From positions 1-64,000 of the forward strand of contig NZ_JADPRT010000007.1 in NCBI RefSeq assembly GCF_015690355.1: a stretch of 64,000 bases of DNA. The letters are read 5' to 3'. Below, piece by piece: positions 7,954 to 15,953 of this stretch (positions within the stretch are counted from its first letter, which is position 1; each line of letters opens with the position of its first letter). The translations under genes were made by a program, and so were the position numbers. This DNA is from Streptacidiphilus fuscans. GTDB taxonomy: Bacteria > Actinomycetota > Actinomycetes > Streptomycetales > Streptomycetaceae. The notes beneath the pieces were generated by a model. It saw nothing but the letters and a program-made list of their open reading frames with translations. It had not been told where the DNA came from and made no database searches.

Positions 7954-8523
7954 CTACGCCTGCCGCAGCGCGGCGACCACGACGAGCACCTCTTGCGTCA
8001 ACTTCGGCCCCACCGGGCCGTGCTGGTTCATCAGCCGGTACCACATGGCCCCGAAGACCAGGTCGACGACGGTCGGGACCGGCACCTTCCAACCGTCCAC
8101 GCCCTGACGCTCCAGCACCTCGGCCAGCAGTGCGCGCCGGCCGGCGATATAGCCGCGGAGCGTGGCGGCCAGCTGCTCGTCGGCGAAGGCGTCGGAGGTC
8201 AGACCGAGCAGGATGTCGGCGACCGGGGCCTTGTGGGCGAGCCGGAACGTGGCGTCCAGGAAGACGCGCAGGTCGGCGACCGGATCGCCGCTCGGCGGCG
8301 GGGTGCCGTGGGCCGCGCCGACCTCGGCCAGCGCCTCGGACAGCACCGCACCCCGGGTCGGCCACCAGCGGTAGACCGTCTGACGCCCGACTCCGGCCGC
8401 CTCCGCGATGGCCTTCATCGTGACATTGGCATAGCCGCCGTCCACACAGAGCGCGACGGCGGCATCGAGGATCGCGCGACGGGCCGCATCACTGCGCGGA
8501 CGCCCGGGAGGCTTCACGTTCAT
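7954..8523 (-). CDS. TetR-family transcriptional repressor
   Basis: A 189-residue protein with a TetR N-terminal HTH (about residues 12-60): RAILDAAVALCVDGGY, then VTMKAIAEAAGVGRQTVYRWW. The C-terminal ligand-binding half is divergent, as usual. It is transcribed divergently from the SDR gene, and the 97-base gap carries repeated GAGACAC/GTGTCTC operators. This gap would give autorepression and repression of the SDR. The inducer is unknown. Confidence 0.92.
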   Translation of the reverse strand: MNVKPPGRPRSDAARRAILDAAVALCVDGGYANVTMKAIAEAAGVGRQTVYRWWPTRGAVLSEALAEVGAAHGTPPPSGDPVADLRVFLDATFRLAHKAPVADILLGLTSDAFADEQLAATLRGYIAGRRALLAEVLERQGVDGWKVPVPTVVDLVFGAMWYRLMNQHGPVGPKLTQEVLVVVAALRQA

Positions 8524-8537
8524 GAGCCGACTTTACA

Positions 8538-8597
8538 AGACACGGTGTCTCGATACAGAATCGAGGCACGGTGTCTCGTTACTCGTGACGAGACACG
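8538..8597. promoter_or_regulatory. Tandem TetR-type operators between divergent TetR and SDR genes
   Basis: AGACAC-G-GTGTCT at 8538-8550 is a perfect 13-base palindrome. CGAGGCAC-G-GTGTCTCG at 8562-8578 is a second copy with one mismatch. A third half-site, GAGACAC, lies near 8590-8597. The shared core CACGGTGTCTCG recurs exactly 26 bp apart, about 2.5 helical turns. The sites fill the region between the two start codons. Confidence 0.75.
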
Positions 8598-8620
8598 AGC
8601 GGAATGAAGTGGGGACGGAC

Positions 8621-9364
8621 ATGGCACACACGTCGGAGCGCGTCGTCATCCTCGGCGGCACCTCGGGGATCGGCCTGGCGACGGCGGACCTGCTGCTCGA
8701 CCGGGGGTACGAGGTCGTCGTCGCCGGACGCAGCGAGGAACGCCTCGCGCAAGCACTGAAGACGCTGGACGCGCAGGGCGCCGACCGCCCGGTCACGGGC
8801 CGGGCGGTGGATGCGACGGACAGCGGGCAACTCGCCGCGTTCTTCGCGGAGGTGGGCGCGTTCAACCACCTCGTGGTCACGGTCACCAGGAACGGCGGGG
8901 TCACCTCGCTGGCAGACCTGGAGGCCGCCGAGGTACGCAAGCACAGCGAGGGCAAGCTCCTCGCCCACCTGCTCAGCGTCCAGGCCGCGCTCGGCACGCT
9001 GCGCGCCGACGGCTCGGTGACGCTGGTCGGCGCGGTCAGCTCGCAGCTGAGCGCACCGGGCCTGGTCGTCCTCGGCGCGATGAACGCGGCCGTCGAGACC
9101 GCCTCGCGGATCCTCGCGGCGGAGCTGGCCCCGCGCCGGGTCAACGCGGTCTCTCCCGGCGTGATCGAGACGCCCTGGTGGGACTGGATCCCGGCGGAGG
9201 CGCGCGCCGAGGCCATCACCGGTGCGGCAGGGGCCACGGCGGTCGGCCGTCCGGGCCGGGCCGAGGAGGTCGCGCACGCGATCGGCTTCCTGGTCGAGAA
9301 CACCTACACCACGGGCGTGGTCCTGCCGGTCGACGGCGGGGCTCGGCTCAACGTGCAGCGGTGA
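8621..9364 (+). CDS. Atypical short-chain dehydrogenase/reductase family protein
   Basis: A 247-residue Rossmann-fold protein. The NAD(P)-binding motif GGTSGIG is at residues 12-18 and the C-terminal VDGGARL is typical of SDRs. The usual Tyr-x3-Lys catalytic pair is not visible where expected. After the conserved serines (AVSSQLS) the sequence reads PGLVVLGAMNAAVE, with Asn at the lysine position. It may be non-catalytic or use another mechanism. ATG 8621 follows GGGGAC. It is divergent from, and probably controlled by, the TetR gene. Confidence 0.85.
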   Translation: MAHTSERVVILGGTSGIGLATADLLLDRGYEVVVAGRSEERLAQALKTLDAQGADRPVTGRAVDATDSGQLAAFFAEVGAFNHLVVTVTRNGGVTSLADLEAAEVRKHSEGKLLAHLLSVQAALGTLRADGSVTLVGAVSSQLSAPGLVVLGAMNAAVETASRILAAELAPRRVNAVSPGVIETPWWDWIPAEARAEAITGAAGATAVGRPGRAEEVAHAIGFLVENTYTTGVVLPVDGGARLNVQR

Positions 9365-9502
9365 CCCCGTCCACGTGGCCGGGCGACCGGCGGGGATAGG
9401 GTTGGGGTGACGTCGAAGGGGCGGGCCTGCCGGAGTACCGGTGGCCCGCCCCGCGCCGTTGGCCAGCTCACCTGCTCCGCTCGTCCGTCCGGAGGTCCGC
9501 CG

Positions 9503-10474
9503 ATGTCCATCCAGGGTTCGCTCGCCGACGCGCTCGCCAGGGGCGTGGTGGTGCTGGACGGCGGCATGTCCAACGAGCTGGCCGCCGACGGACACGACCT
9601 CTCCGACGCGCTGTGGTCCGCGCGGCTGCTGCGCGACGAACCGGCGGCCGTCCGTGCGGTGCACCGGCGCTACTTCGCCGCCGGTGCGCAGGTCGCGATC
9701 ACCGCGAGCTACCAGGCCAGCTTCGAGGGCTTCGCCCGGGTCGGCCTGGACCGCGCGGAGGCGGAGGAACTGCTGCGGCGCAGCGTCACGCTGGCGCGGG
9801 AGGCCGCCGACGAGCTGCCCGACGGGGTGCCCAACGCGGGACCCGACACGGGATCCGACGCGGGACCGGACGACGTGCCCGGCCAGGGGCGGCGCTGGGT
9901 CGCGGCTTCGGTCGGACCCTACGGCGCCGTGCTGGCCGACGGCTCCGAGTACCGGGGCCGGTACGGGCTCAGCCGAGCGCAGTTGCGCGCCTTCCACGCG
10001 CCGCGCGCTGAGGTGCTCGCGTCGGCGCGACCCGACGTGCTGGCGATCGAGACCATCCCCGACATCGACGAGGCCGAGGCGGCGCTCGACGCCGTCTCCT
10101 CGCTGGACGTGCCGGTCTGGCTCTCCTTCAGCGCGGCCGACGGCTCGACCCGGGCCGGGCAGCCGCTCGCCGAGGCGTTCGCGCTGGCGCACGGCAATGC
10201 GCAGGTCGTCGCCGTGGGCGTGAACTGCCTCGCGCCGGAGGAGGCCGCCGATGCGGTCGCGCTGGCGGCGGAGGTGTCCGGCAAGCCGGTCGTCGTCTAC
10301 CCGAACAGCGGCGAGGGCTGGGACGCGGCGGCGCGCGCCTGGTCCGGCCCCGCGACCTTCTCCCCTGACCGGGTGGCCGAGTGGACCGCCTCCGGGGCCC
10401 GGCTGGTCGGCGGCTGCTGCCGCGTCGGGGCCGACCAGATCGCCGCGCTGGCGCAGGGGATCCGCGTCCGCTGA
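9503..10474 (+). CDS. mmuM: Homocysteine S-methyltransferase
   Basis: Transfers a methyl group from S-methylmethionine (or SAM) to homocysteine to give methionine. The 323-residue barrel protein has VLDGGMSNELA at the N-terminus and the zinc ligands NC (in GVNCLAPEE) and GGCC (in LVGGCCRVG). A Gly/Asp/Pro-rich insertion near residues 108-128 (GPDTGSDAGPDD) is probably a surface loop. ATG 9503 follows GGAGG at seven bases. Its methionine-salvage role is separate from the downstream glycerol genes. Confidence 0.88.
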   Translation: MSIQGSLADALARGVVVLDGGMSNELAADGHDLSDALWSARLLRDEPAAVRAVHRRYFAAGAQVAITASYQASFEGFARVGLDRAEAEELLRRSVTLAREAADELPDGVPNAGPDTGSDAGPDDVPGQGRRWVAASVGPYGAVLADGSEYRGRYGLSRAQLRAFHAPRAEVLASARPDVLAIETIPDIDEAEAALDAVSSLDVPVWLSFSAADGSTRAGQPLAEAFALAHGNAQVVAVGVNCLAPEEAADAVALAAEVSGKPVVVYPNSGEGWDAAARAWSGPATFSPDRVAEWTASGARLVGGCCRVGADQIAALAQGIRVR

Positions 10475-10556
10475 GACGCCTTCGACGGCCCTTCGGGGCG
10501 GGCCTGTGTGCTGCCTGACCAGGTTTGCTGGCAGACTCGGTGTCACGCACGGCGCT

Positions 10557-10600
10557 GTCGGCATTGTCGACCGCTGTTCCGTCCCCTGTTCTGTTCGTTC
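10557..10600 (+). promoter_or_regulatory. Candidate GylR site upstream of gylR
   Basis: GGCATTGTCGACCGCTGTTCC matches the element at 11622-11640 upstream of glpF (ACATTGTCGAACG) over CATTGTCGA. Sharing between the regulator gene and its presumed target suggests a GylR operator; IclR-family regulators commonly autoregulate. It lies 40 to 80 bases upstream of the gylR start. Confidence 0.45.
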
Positions 10601-10637
10601 CGTGGTGCTGTCTTCAGCCGAAGTGGGAGGTCCTCCG

Positions 10638-11402
10638 ATGGCCGGGTCGATCCAGTCGCTCGAACGCGCGGCGGCGATCCTGCGGCTGCTCGCCGGCGGC
10701 GAGCGGCGGCTGGGCCTGTCGGACGTGGCCGCCTCGCTGGGACTGGCCAAGGGCACCGCCCACGGCATCCTGCGCACGCTGCAGCAGGAGGGCTTCGTCG
10801 AGCAGGACCCGGACAGCGGCAAGTACCAGCTGGGCGCCGAGCTGCTGCGGCTCGGCCAGAGCTACCTGGACGTCCACGAGCTGCGCGCCCGCGCCCTGGT
10901 CTGGGCGGACGACCTGGCCCGGGCCAGCGGGGAGACGGTCTACCTCGGGGTGCTGCACCAGCGCGGCGTGCTGATCGTGCATCACGTCTTCCGCCCGGAC
11001 GACACCCGGCAGGTGCTGGAGGTCGGCAGCATGCAGCCGCTGCACAGCACCGCGCTGGGGAAGGTGCTGTTCGCCCACGACCCGGTCGCCCGCGCCGAGC
11101 TGCAGGAGAGCGAACGCGAGGCGTTCACCCCGCGCACCCTGACCGAGCTGGCCGACCTGGACGCGGAGGCCGCGCAGATCCGCGAGCGCGGCTGGGGCGC
11201 GGCCGTCGAGGAGACCTGGACCGGCGTGGCGTCGGTCGCGGCGCTGATCCAGGACCGGCGCCGCAACCCGGTCGGTGCGGTCGCGCTCAACGGGCCGGTC
11301 GAGCGGGTCTGCCGCGACGGCGTGATCCGGCCGGAGCTGGTCGTCTCCGTGCGCGAGGCGGCCCGCGCGATCTCCCGCGACCTGGGCGCGCCGCGGTTCT
11401 GA
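10638..11402 (+). CDS. gylR: IclR-family regulator of the glycerol operon (GylR)
   Basis: A 254-residue protein with an N-terminal winged helix (SLERAAAILRLLAGGERRLGL, then LGLAKGTAHGILRTLQQEGF) and the IclR effector domain (HSTALGKVLFA; GWGAAVEETWTGVASVAA). In Streptomyces, GylR represses the glycerol operon and responds to glycerol 3-phosphate. The gene lies directly upstream of glpF-glpK-glpD, as in the known gyl locus. ATG 10638 follows GGGAGG. The product name rests on family plus context. Confidence 0.9.
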   Translation: MAGSIQSLERAAAILRLLAGGERRLGLSDVAASLGLAKGTAHGILRTLQQEGFVEQDPDSGKYQLGAELLRLGQSYLDVHELRARALVWADDLARASGETVYLGVLHQRGVLIVHHVFRPDDTRQVLEVGSMQPLHSTALGKVLFAHDPVARAELQESEREAFTPRTLTELADLDAEAAQIRERGWGAAVEETWTGVASVAALIQDRRRNPVGAVALNGPVERVCRDGVIRPELVVSVREAARAISRDLGAPRF

Positions 11403-11535
11403 CGCGCCCCGCCTGCTGATGCCCCGCCCGTTGCCGCTCTGACGTCCCGCGCTTGCGGGGTCTGCTCTCGATCTGACGGTCCGTTCGGTGTGTTCTGCCG
11501 CCGTCCGATCGGGTGATTTGTCTATGTTGAGCGAG

Positions 11536-11640
11536 CAATGTTCCGTTTGTTCGACGCATCCACAGCCACGGCTGCACCTGCATTGACGCAGGCACGGCGG
11601 GCCACGTAGTTTTCGCACAACGGTCGACATTGTCGAACGT
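11536..11640 (+). promoter_or_regulatory. Glycerol operon control region with repeated GTTCGAC/GTCGAAC elements
   Basis: Two inverted copies of a 7-base element are seen, GTTCGAC near 11549-11555 and GTCGAAC near 11630-11638, the latter inside ACATTGTCGAACG. CAATGTTCCG at 11535-11544 echoes GCTGTTCCG upstream of gylR. The pair brackets the probable promoter of glpF. Assignment to GylR is inference from placement and repetition. Confidence 0.5.
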
Positions 11641-11667
11641 GAGCCGCAAACTGCACTGGGAGCCGCT

Positions 11668-12378
11668 GTGTCCAACAGCCATATCTTCTTCGGCGAACTC
11701 ATCGGTACCGCCCTACTCATCCTGCTCGGCGGGGGTGTCTGCGCCGCCGTCACCCTGAAGCGCTCGAAGGCCGAAGGGGCGGGATGGCTCGCCATCGCCT
11801 TCGGCTGGGGCTTTGCCGTGCTCGTCGCCGCGTACACCGCGAACTCACTGTCCGGGGCCCACCTCAACCCCGCCGTCACCATCGCGATAGCCGTCAAGAC
11901 CGGCGACTGGAGCCACGTCCCGGTCTACCTGGCCGGACAGTTCCTCGGCGCGGTCGTCGGCGCGGTGCTGGTCTGGCTGGCCTACCTGGGCCAGTTCAAC
12001 GAGAACGACGAGCCCACCCTCGGCATCTTCGCCACCGGGCCGGAGATCCGGAACCCGGTCCAGAACGTGATCACCGAGACCGTCGGCACCACCGTGCTCT
12101 GCCTGCTGATCCTGACGCAGGGGCTGAACAAGGAACTCGGCCTGTCCGGCATGGGCATCCTGATCACCGCCCTGACCGTGGTCGGCATCGGCCTCTCGCT
12201 GGGTGGCCCGACCGGCTACGCGATCAACCCCTTCCGCGACCTGGGCCCGCGTCTGGTCCACTCGCTGCTGCCGATCCCCAAGAAGGGCAGCTCGGACTGG
12301 GGTTACGCCTGGGTCCCGATCGTCGGCCCGATCCTCGGCGCGCTGCTCGCCGGCGGAATCTACAACGCGGCCTTCTGA
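11668..12378 (+). CDS. glpF: Glycerol uptake facilitator (MIP/aquaporin family)
   Basis: A 236-residue six-helix channel admitting glycerol across the membrane. The first pore motif is NPA at residues 67-69 (HLNPAVTIAIA). The second reads NPF with Arg190 (AINPFRDLGPRL, residues 187-190), an Ala to Phe change from the canonical NPA. GPRDxGPR-type context after the second motif fits glycerol facilitators rather than water channels. The start is GTG 11668 after GGGAG. It is the first gene of the glpF-glpK-glpD operon (gylC in S. coelicolor nomenclature). Confidence 0.93.
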   Translation: MSNSHIFFGELIGTALLILLGGGVCAAVTLKRSKAEGAGWLAIAFGWGFAVLVAAYTANSLSGAHLNPAVTIAIAVKTGDWSHVPVYLAGQFLGAVVGAVLVWLAYLGQFNENDEPTLGIFATGPEIRNPVQNVITETVGTTVLCLLILTQGLNKELGLSGMGILITALTVVGIGLSLGGPTGYAINPFRDLGPRLVHSLLPIPKKGSSDWGYAWVPIVGPILGALLAGGIYNAAF

Positions 12379-12477
12379 TCCACCCGCCTCCACCCGCCGG
12401 ATCGACCAGGCTAGGCACACCCGAGAACGCGCCACCCCGCAGGGCCCTCGCCGCCCCCACTGTCAACGAGGACACAC

Positions 12478-14007
12478 ATGACCACCAGCACCGGCCAGTA
12501 CATCGCGGCCATCGACCAGGGCACCACCTCCAGCCGCTGCATCATCTTCGGCGCCGACGGCCGGATCGTCGCGGTCGACCAGCAGGAGCACAGCCAGATC
12601 TTCCCCCAGCCCGGCTGGGTCGAGCACGACGCCGAGGAGATCTGGACCCGGGTCAAGTCCGTGATCGCCGGAGCCCTGGCCAAGGCCGGGCTGACGCGTG
12701 ACGACATCCGCGCCATCGGTATCACCAACCAGCGCGAGACCACGGTCCTGTGGGACAGGAACACCGGCAAGCCGGTCCACAACGCCCTGGTGTGGCAGGA
12801 CACCCGCACCGAGGAGCTCTGCCGCGAGCTGGGCCGCAACGTCGGTCAGGACCGCTTCCGCCGCGAGACCGGGCTCCCGCTCGCGAGCTACTTCGCCGGT
12901 CCGAAGATCCGCTGGCTGCTGGACAACGTCGAGGGTCTGCGCGAGCGCGCCGAGCGCGGCGACATCCTCTTCGGGACCATGGACACCTGGGTCATCTGGA
13001 ACCTGACCGGCGGCGTCGACGGCGGCAAGCACGTCACCGACGTCACCAACGCGTCCCGCACCATGCTGATGAACCTGCACACGCTGCAGTGGGACGACAA
13101 GATCGCCGAGTCGATGGACGTGCCGATGAGCGTCCTGCCGGAGATCCGCTCCTCCGCCGAGATCTACGGCGAGGCGGTGGGCGACCTGGCGGGCGTGCCG
13201 GTCGCGTCCGCGCTGGGCGACCAGCAGGCCGCGCTCTTCGGCCAGACCTGCTTCGCCGTCGGCGAGGCCAAGTCGACGTACGGCACCGGCACCTTCCTGC
13301 TGCTCAACACCGGTGAGAAGGTCGTCAACTCCTACCACGGCCTGCTGACCACGGTCGGCTACCGAATCGGCAAGGAGGCCCCGGTCTACGCCCTGGAGGG
13401 CTCGATCGCCGTCACCGGCTCGCTGGTGCAGTGGCTGCGCGACCAGCTCGGCATCATCTCCACCGCCGCCGAGATCGAGACGCTGGCCTCGACCGTCGAG
13501 GACAACGGCGGCGCGTACATCGTCCCGGCCTTCTCCGGCCTCTTCGCGCCGTACTGGCGCTCCGACGCGCGCGGCGTGATCACCGGCCTGACCCGGTACG
13601 TGACCAAGGGTCACCTGGCCCGCGCCGTCCTGGAGGCGACCGCCTGGCAGACCCGCGAGGTCGTCGACGCGATGGAGAAGGACTCCGGCGTCACGCTCTC
13701 CGCGCTCAAGGTCGACGGCGGCATGACCAGCAACAACCTGCTGATGCAGAACATCGCGGACGTGCTCGACGTCCCGGTCGAGCGCCCGTTCGTGGCCGAG
13801 ACCACCGCGCTGGGCGCCGCCTACGCCGCCGGTCTGGCCGTCGGCTTCTGGCCGGACCTGGACACGCTGCGCGCCAACTGGCACCGCGCGGCCGAGTGGA
13901 CGCCGCGGATGGACGAGGCGACGCGCGACCGCGAGTACAAGAACTGGCTCAAGGCCGTCGAGCGGACCATGGGCTGGATCGACGAGGACCCGGCTCCCAG
14001 CCGCTGA
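12478..14007 (+). CDS. glpK: Glycerol kinase
   Basis: Phosphorylates glycerol to sn-glycerol 3-phosphate with ATP. The 509-residue product fits the FGGY kinase family. The N-terminal ATPase motif is AAIDQGTTSSRCIIF; ITNQRETTVLWD and the glycerol-contact segment DTWVIWNLTGG follow. The C-terminal domain has GGMTSNNLLMQ. The start is ATG 12478 with a weak upstream purine tract. It is 99 bases after glpF. A strong hairpin follows the stop, so glpD may be transcribed at lower level or from its own start. Confidence 0.96.
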   Translation: MTTSTGQYIAAIDQGTTSSRCIIFGADGRIVAVDQQEHSQIFPQPGWVEHDAEEIWTRVKSVIAGALAKAGLTRDDIRAIGITNQRETTVLWDRNTGKPVHNALVWQDTRTEELCRELGRNVGQDRFRRETGLPLASYFAGPKIRWLLDNVEGLRERAERGDILFGTMDTWVIWNLTGGVDGGKHVTDVTNASRTMLMNLHTLQWDDKIAESMDVPMSVLPEIRSSAEIYGEAVGDLAGVPVASALGDQQAALFGQTCFAVGEAKSTYGTGTFLLLNTGEKVVNSYHGLLTTVGYRIGKEAPVYALEGSIAVTGSLVQWLRDQLGIISTAAEIETLASTVEDNGGAYIVPAFSGLFAPYWRSDARGVITGLTRYVTKGHLARAVLEATAWQTREVVDAMEKDSGVTLSALKVDGGMTSNNLLMQNIADVLDVPVERPFVAETTALGAAYAAGLAVGFWPDLDTLRANWHRAAEWTPRMDEATRDREYKNWLKAVERTMGWIDEDPAPSR

Positions 14008-14039
14008 CACCAGCACGCCCGGACGCCCGCGCGACGGGT

Positions 14040-14072
14040 GCGGCGGGCCCCGCCACGGGGAGGGCCCGCCGC
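14040..14072 (+). terminator. Hairpin between glpK and glpD
   Basis: GCGGCGGGCCC (14040-14050) pairs perfectly with GGGCCCGCCGC (14062-14072) around an 11-base loop. No T-run follows. Inside an operon it may act as a partial terminator or an mRNA-stability element lowering glpD relative to glpK. Confidence 0.6.
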
Positions 14073-14099
14073 GCCGTTCGCACCACACCGCGCCATCAA

Positions 14100-14159
14100 G
14101 CTCCACCTCGCTCCACGACGCTCCACCACGCTCGACCTCGCTCCACCTCGCACCACCAC
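14100..14159 (+). repeat. Six tandem copies of a 10-bp unit in the glpK-glpD gap
   Basis: The unit GCTCCACCTC recurs at 14100, 14110, 14120, 14130, 14140 and 14150 with one or a few substitutions per copy (GCTCCACGAC, GCTCCACCAC, GCTCGACCTC, GCTCCACCTC, GCACCACCAC). The period is exactly 10 bp. It ends 23 bases before the glpD start. It could be a variable tandem repeat or a helically phased binding array. Confidence 0.85.
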
Positions 14160-14182
14160 CAGAGAAGTTGAGGGATCTTCCG

Positions 14183-15769
14183 ATGCACTCCATGCCGACC
14201 CTGGGGGCCAACCGCACGGCCGACCGCGCCCAGGCGCGGGAACTGCTGAGCAGCGCCACCTACGACCTGCTCATCATCGGCGGTGGCATCCTCGGCACCG
14301 CCGTCGCCTGGACCGCCGCGCAGTCGGGGCTCCGGGTCGCCATGGTGGACGCCGGAGACTTTGCGGGCGCGACCTCCAGCGCCTCCTCCAAGCTGGTCCA
14401 CGGCGGTCTGCGCTACCTGCAGACCGGCGCGGTCAAGCTGGTCGCCGAGAACCACAAGGAGCGCCGCGCGCTCTCCACCGACGTGGCCCCGCACCTGGTC
14501 AACCCGCTCACCTTCTTCGTCCCCGTGTACAAGGGCGGCCCGCACTCCGCGCCGAAGCTGGGCGCGGGCGTCTTCCTCTACTCCGCGCTCTCCGCCTTCC
14601 GTGACGGCATGGGCCACGTCGCCACGGCGGCCCGCGCCGGGCAGGCCGTCCCCGCGCTCAAGACCGAGGGTCTGCGCTCGGTCGCCGTCTACGGCGACCA
14701 CCAGATGAACGACTCGCGTGTCGCCGTGATGACGGTGCGCGCGGCGGTCGAGTCGGGCGCGGTCGTGCTCAACCACGCCGAGGTGGCCGGTCTTCGCTTC
14801 ACCGGCGGCCGGGTCACCGGTGCCGACGTCCGCGACCGCCTCACCGGCGACGAGTTCGGCATCGACGCGCGCCTGGTGCTCAACGCGACCGGCCCGTGGG
14901 TGGACCATCTGCGACGGATGGAGGACGCGGGCGCCGCGCCCAGCATCCGGCTCTCCAAGGGCGCGCACGTGGTGCTCAAGCGCAAGGCCCCGTGGCACGC
15001 CGCGCTGACCATCCCGATCGACAAGTACCGGGTCTCCTTCGCGATCCCGTGGGAGGACCACGTCCTGCTCGGCACCACGGACGAGGAGTACACCGGCGAC
15101 CCGGCCGACGTCCGCGCCACCCAGGCCGACGTCGACCAGATCCTCGGCGAGGCCGCGCACGCGATACGCGACGAGCACCTGGACCGCGACCTGATCACCT
15201 ACTCCTTCGCGGGCCTGCGCGTGCTGCCCGGCGGCCCGGGCCAGACGGCCGCCGCCAAGCGCGAGACGGTCGTCACCGAGGGCCGCGGCGGCATGCTGTC
15301 CGTGGCCGGCGGCAAGTGGACGACGTACCGTCACATCGGCCGCGTGGTGCTGGAGAAGCTCGCCCACGTGCCCGGCACCGGCCTGGCCGACGACATGTCG
15401 GCGATCCCGCGCACCGTCCCGCTCCCCGGCGTCGGCAGCCCGAACGCCGTCGCCCACCGCCTGCTGGTGGACCGCGAGCCCGGCGCCCGGATGGACCCGC
15501 TGGTCGCCCGCCACCTGGCCACCCACTACGGCACCATCTCCTTCGACCTGGCCCGCCTGATCGACCAGGACCCGGCGCTGGGCCGCCCGATCCACCCGGA
15601 CGGCCCGGACGTGTGGGCCCAGGTCGCCTACGCGGTCGACCACGAATGGGCGGCCACGGCGGACGACGTCCTCCGCCGGCGCACGACGCTGACCGTGCGC
15701 GGCCTGGACACCCCGGAGGTCCGCTCCGAGGTCGAGTCCTTCCTGGCCGGGCACGGCGCGCAGGGCTGA
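14183..15769 (+). CDS. glpD: Glycerol-3-phosphate dehydrogenase (FAD-dependent)
   Basis: Oxidises sn-glycerol 3-phosphate to dihydroxyacetone phosphate at the membrane, passing electrons to the quinone pool. The 528-residue product has an N-terminal FAD-binding motif, LLIIGGGILGTAVAW. SSKLVHGGLRYLQTGAVKLV and the later GGKWTTYRHIGRVV are conserved in GlpD. ATG 14183 is eight bases after GAGGG; an upstream TTG at 14168 is in frame but lacks a site. Last gene of the glycerol operon (gylB equivalent), followed by a T-tailed terminator. Confidence 0.95.
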   Translation: MHSMPTLGANRTADRAQARELLSSATYDLLIIGGGILGTAVAWTAAQSGLRVAMVDAGDFAGATSSASSKLVHGGLRYLQTGAVKLVAENHKERRALSTDVAPHLVNPLTFFVPVYKGGPHSAPKLGAGVFLYSALSAFRDGMGHVATAARAGQAVPALKTEGLRSVAVYGDHQMNDSRVAVMTVRAAVESGAVVLNHAEVAGLRFTGGRVTGADVRDRLTGDEFGIDARLVLNATGPWVDHLRRMEDAGAAPSIRLSKGAHVVLKRKAPWHAALTIPIDKYRVSFAIPWEDHVLLGTTDEEYTGDPADVRATQADVDQILGEAAHAIRDEHLDRDLITYSFAGLRVLPGGPGQTAAAKRETVVTEGRGGMLSVAGGKWTTYRHIGRVVLEKLAHVPGTGLADDMSAIPRTVPLPGVGSPNAVAHRLLVDREPGARMDPLVARHLATHYGTISFDLARLIDQDPALGRPIHPDGPDVWAQVAYAVDHEWAATADDVLRRRTTLTVRGLDTPEVRSEVESFLAGHGAQG

Positions 15770-15813
15770 GGCCCACAGAGCCGAGTACGCAGAGCTGACC
15801 ACGCTCCTTCGAC

Positions 15814-15856
15814 GGGTGGCCCCGACGCCTTGCGCGCCGGGGCCACCCCGCTTTTT
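15814..15856 (+). terminator. Rho-independent terminator of the glycerol operon
   Basis: GGGTGGCCCCG (15814-15824) pairs perfectly with CGGGGCCACCC (15838-15848) around a 13-base loop. CGCTTTTT follows. One of the few hairpins here with a genuine T-run. Confidence 0.88.
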
Positions 15857-15868
15857 GAACGCGTTCAA
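15855..15868. promoter_or_regulatory. Perfect palindrome TTGAACGCGTTCAA
   Basis: A 14-base perfect palindrome right after the glycerol operon terminator and about 86 bases upstream of the SDR39U1-type gene. It resembles a repressor half-site pair (TTGAAC-GC-GTTCAA). It is not a LexA box, because the arms are separated by two bases rather than four. Confidence 0.4.
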
Positions 15869-15953
15869 GACAGGCGTACGCTCCTGACCGGAGTGGGCGA
15901 CCGGGCGGTCGTGCTCGGCCCGTCCCAGCGTGCCGAAGGGGGAGCTGGTCGGT

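Noticed and set aside
14100..14159. Tandem 10-bp units as a CRISPR array
   Set aside because: Units are adjacent with no spacers, and no cas genes are present anywhere in the window.
15857..15866. GAAC-GC-GTTC as a LexA (SOS) box
   Set aside because: Actinobacterial LexA boxes have a four-base spacer between GAAC and GTTC; here it is two.
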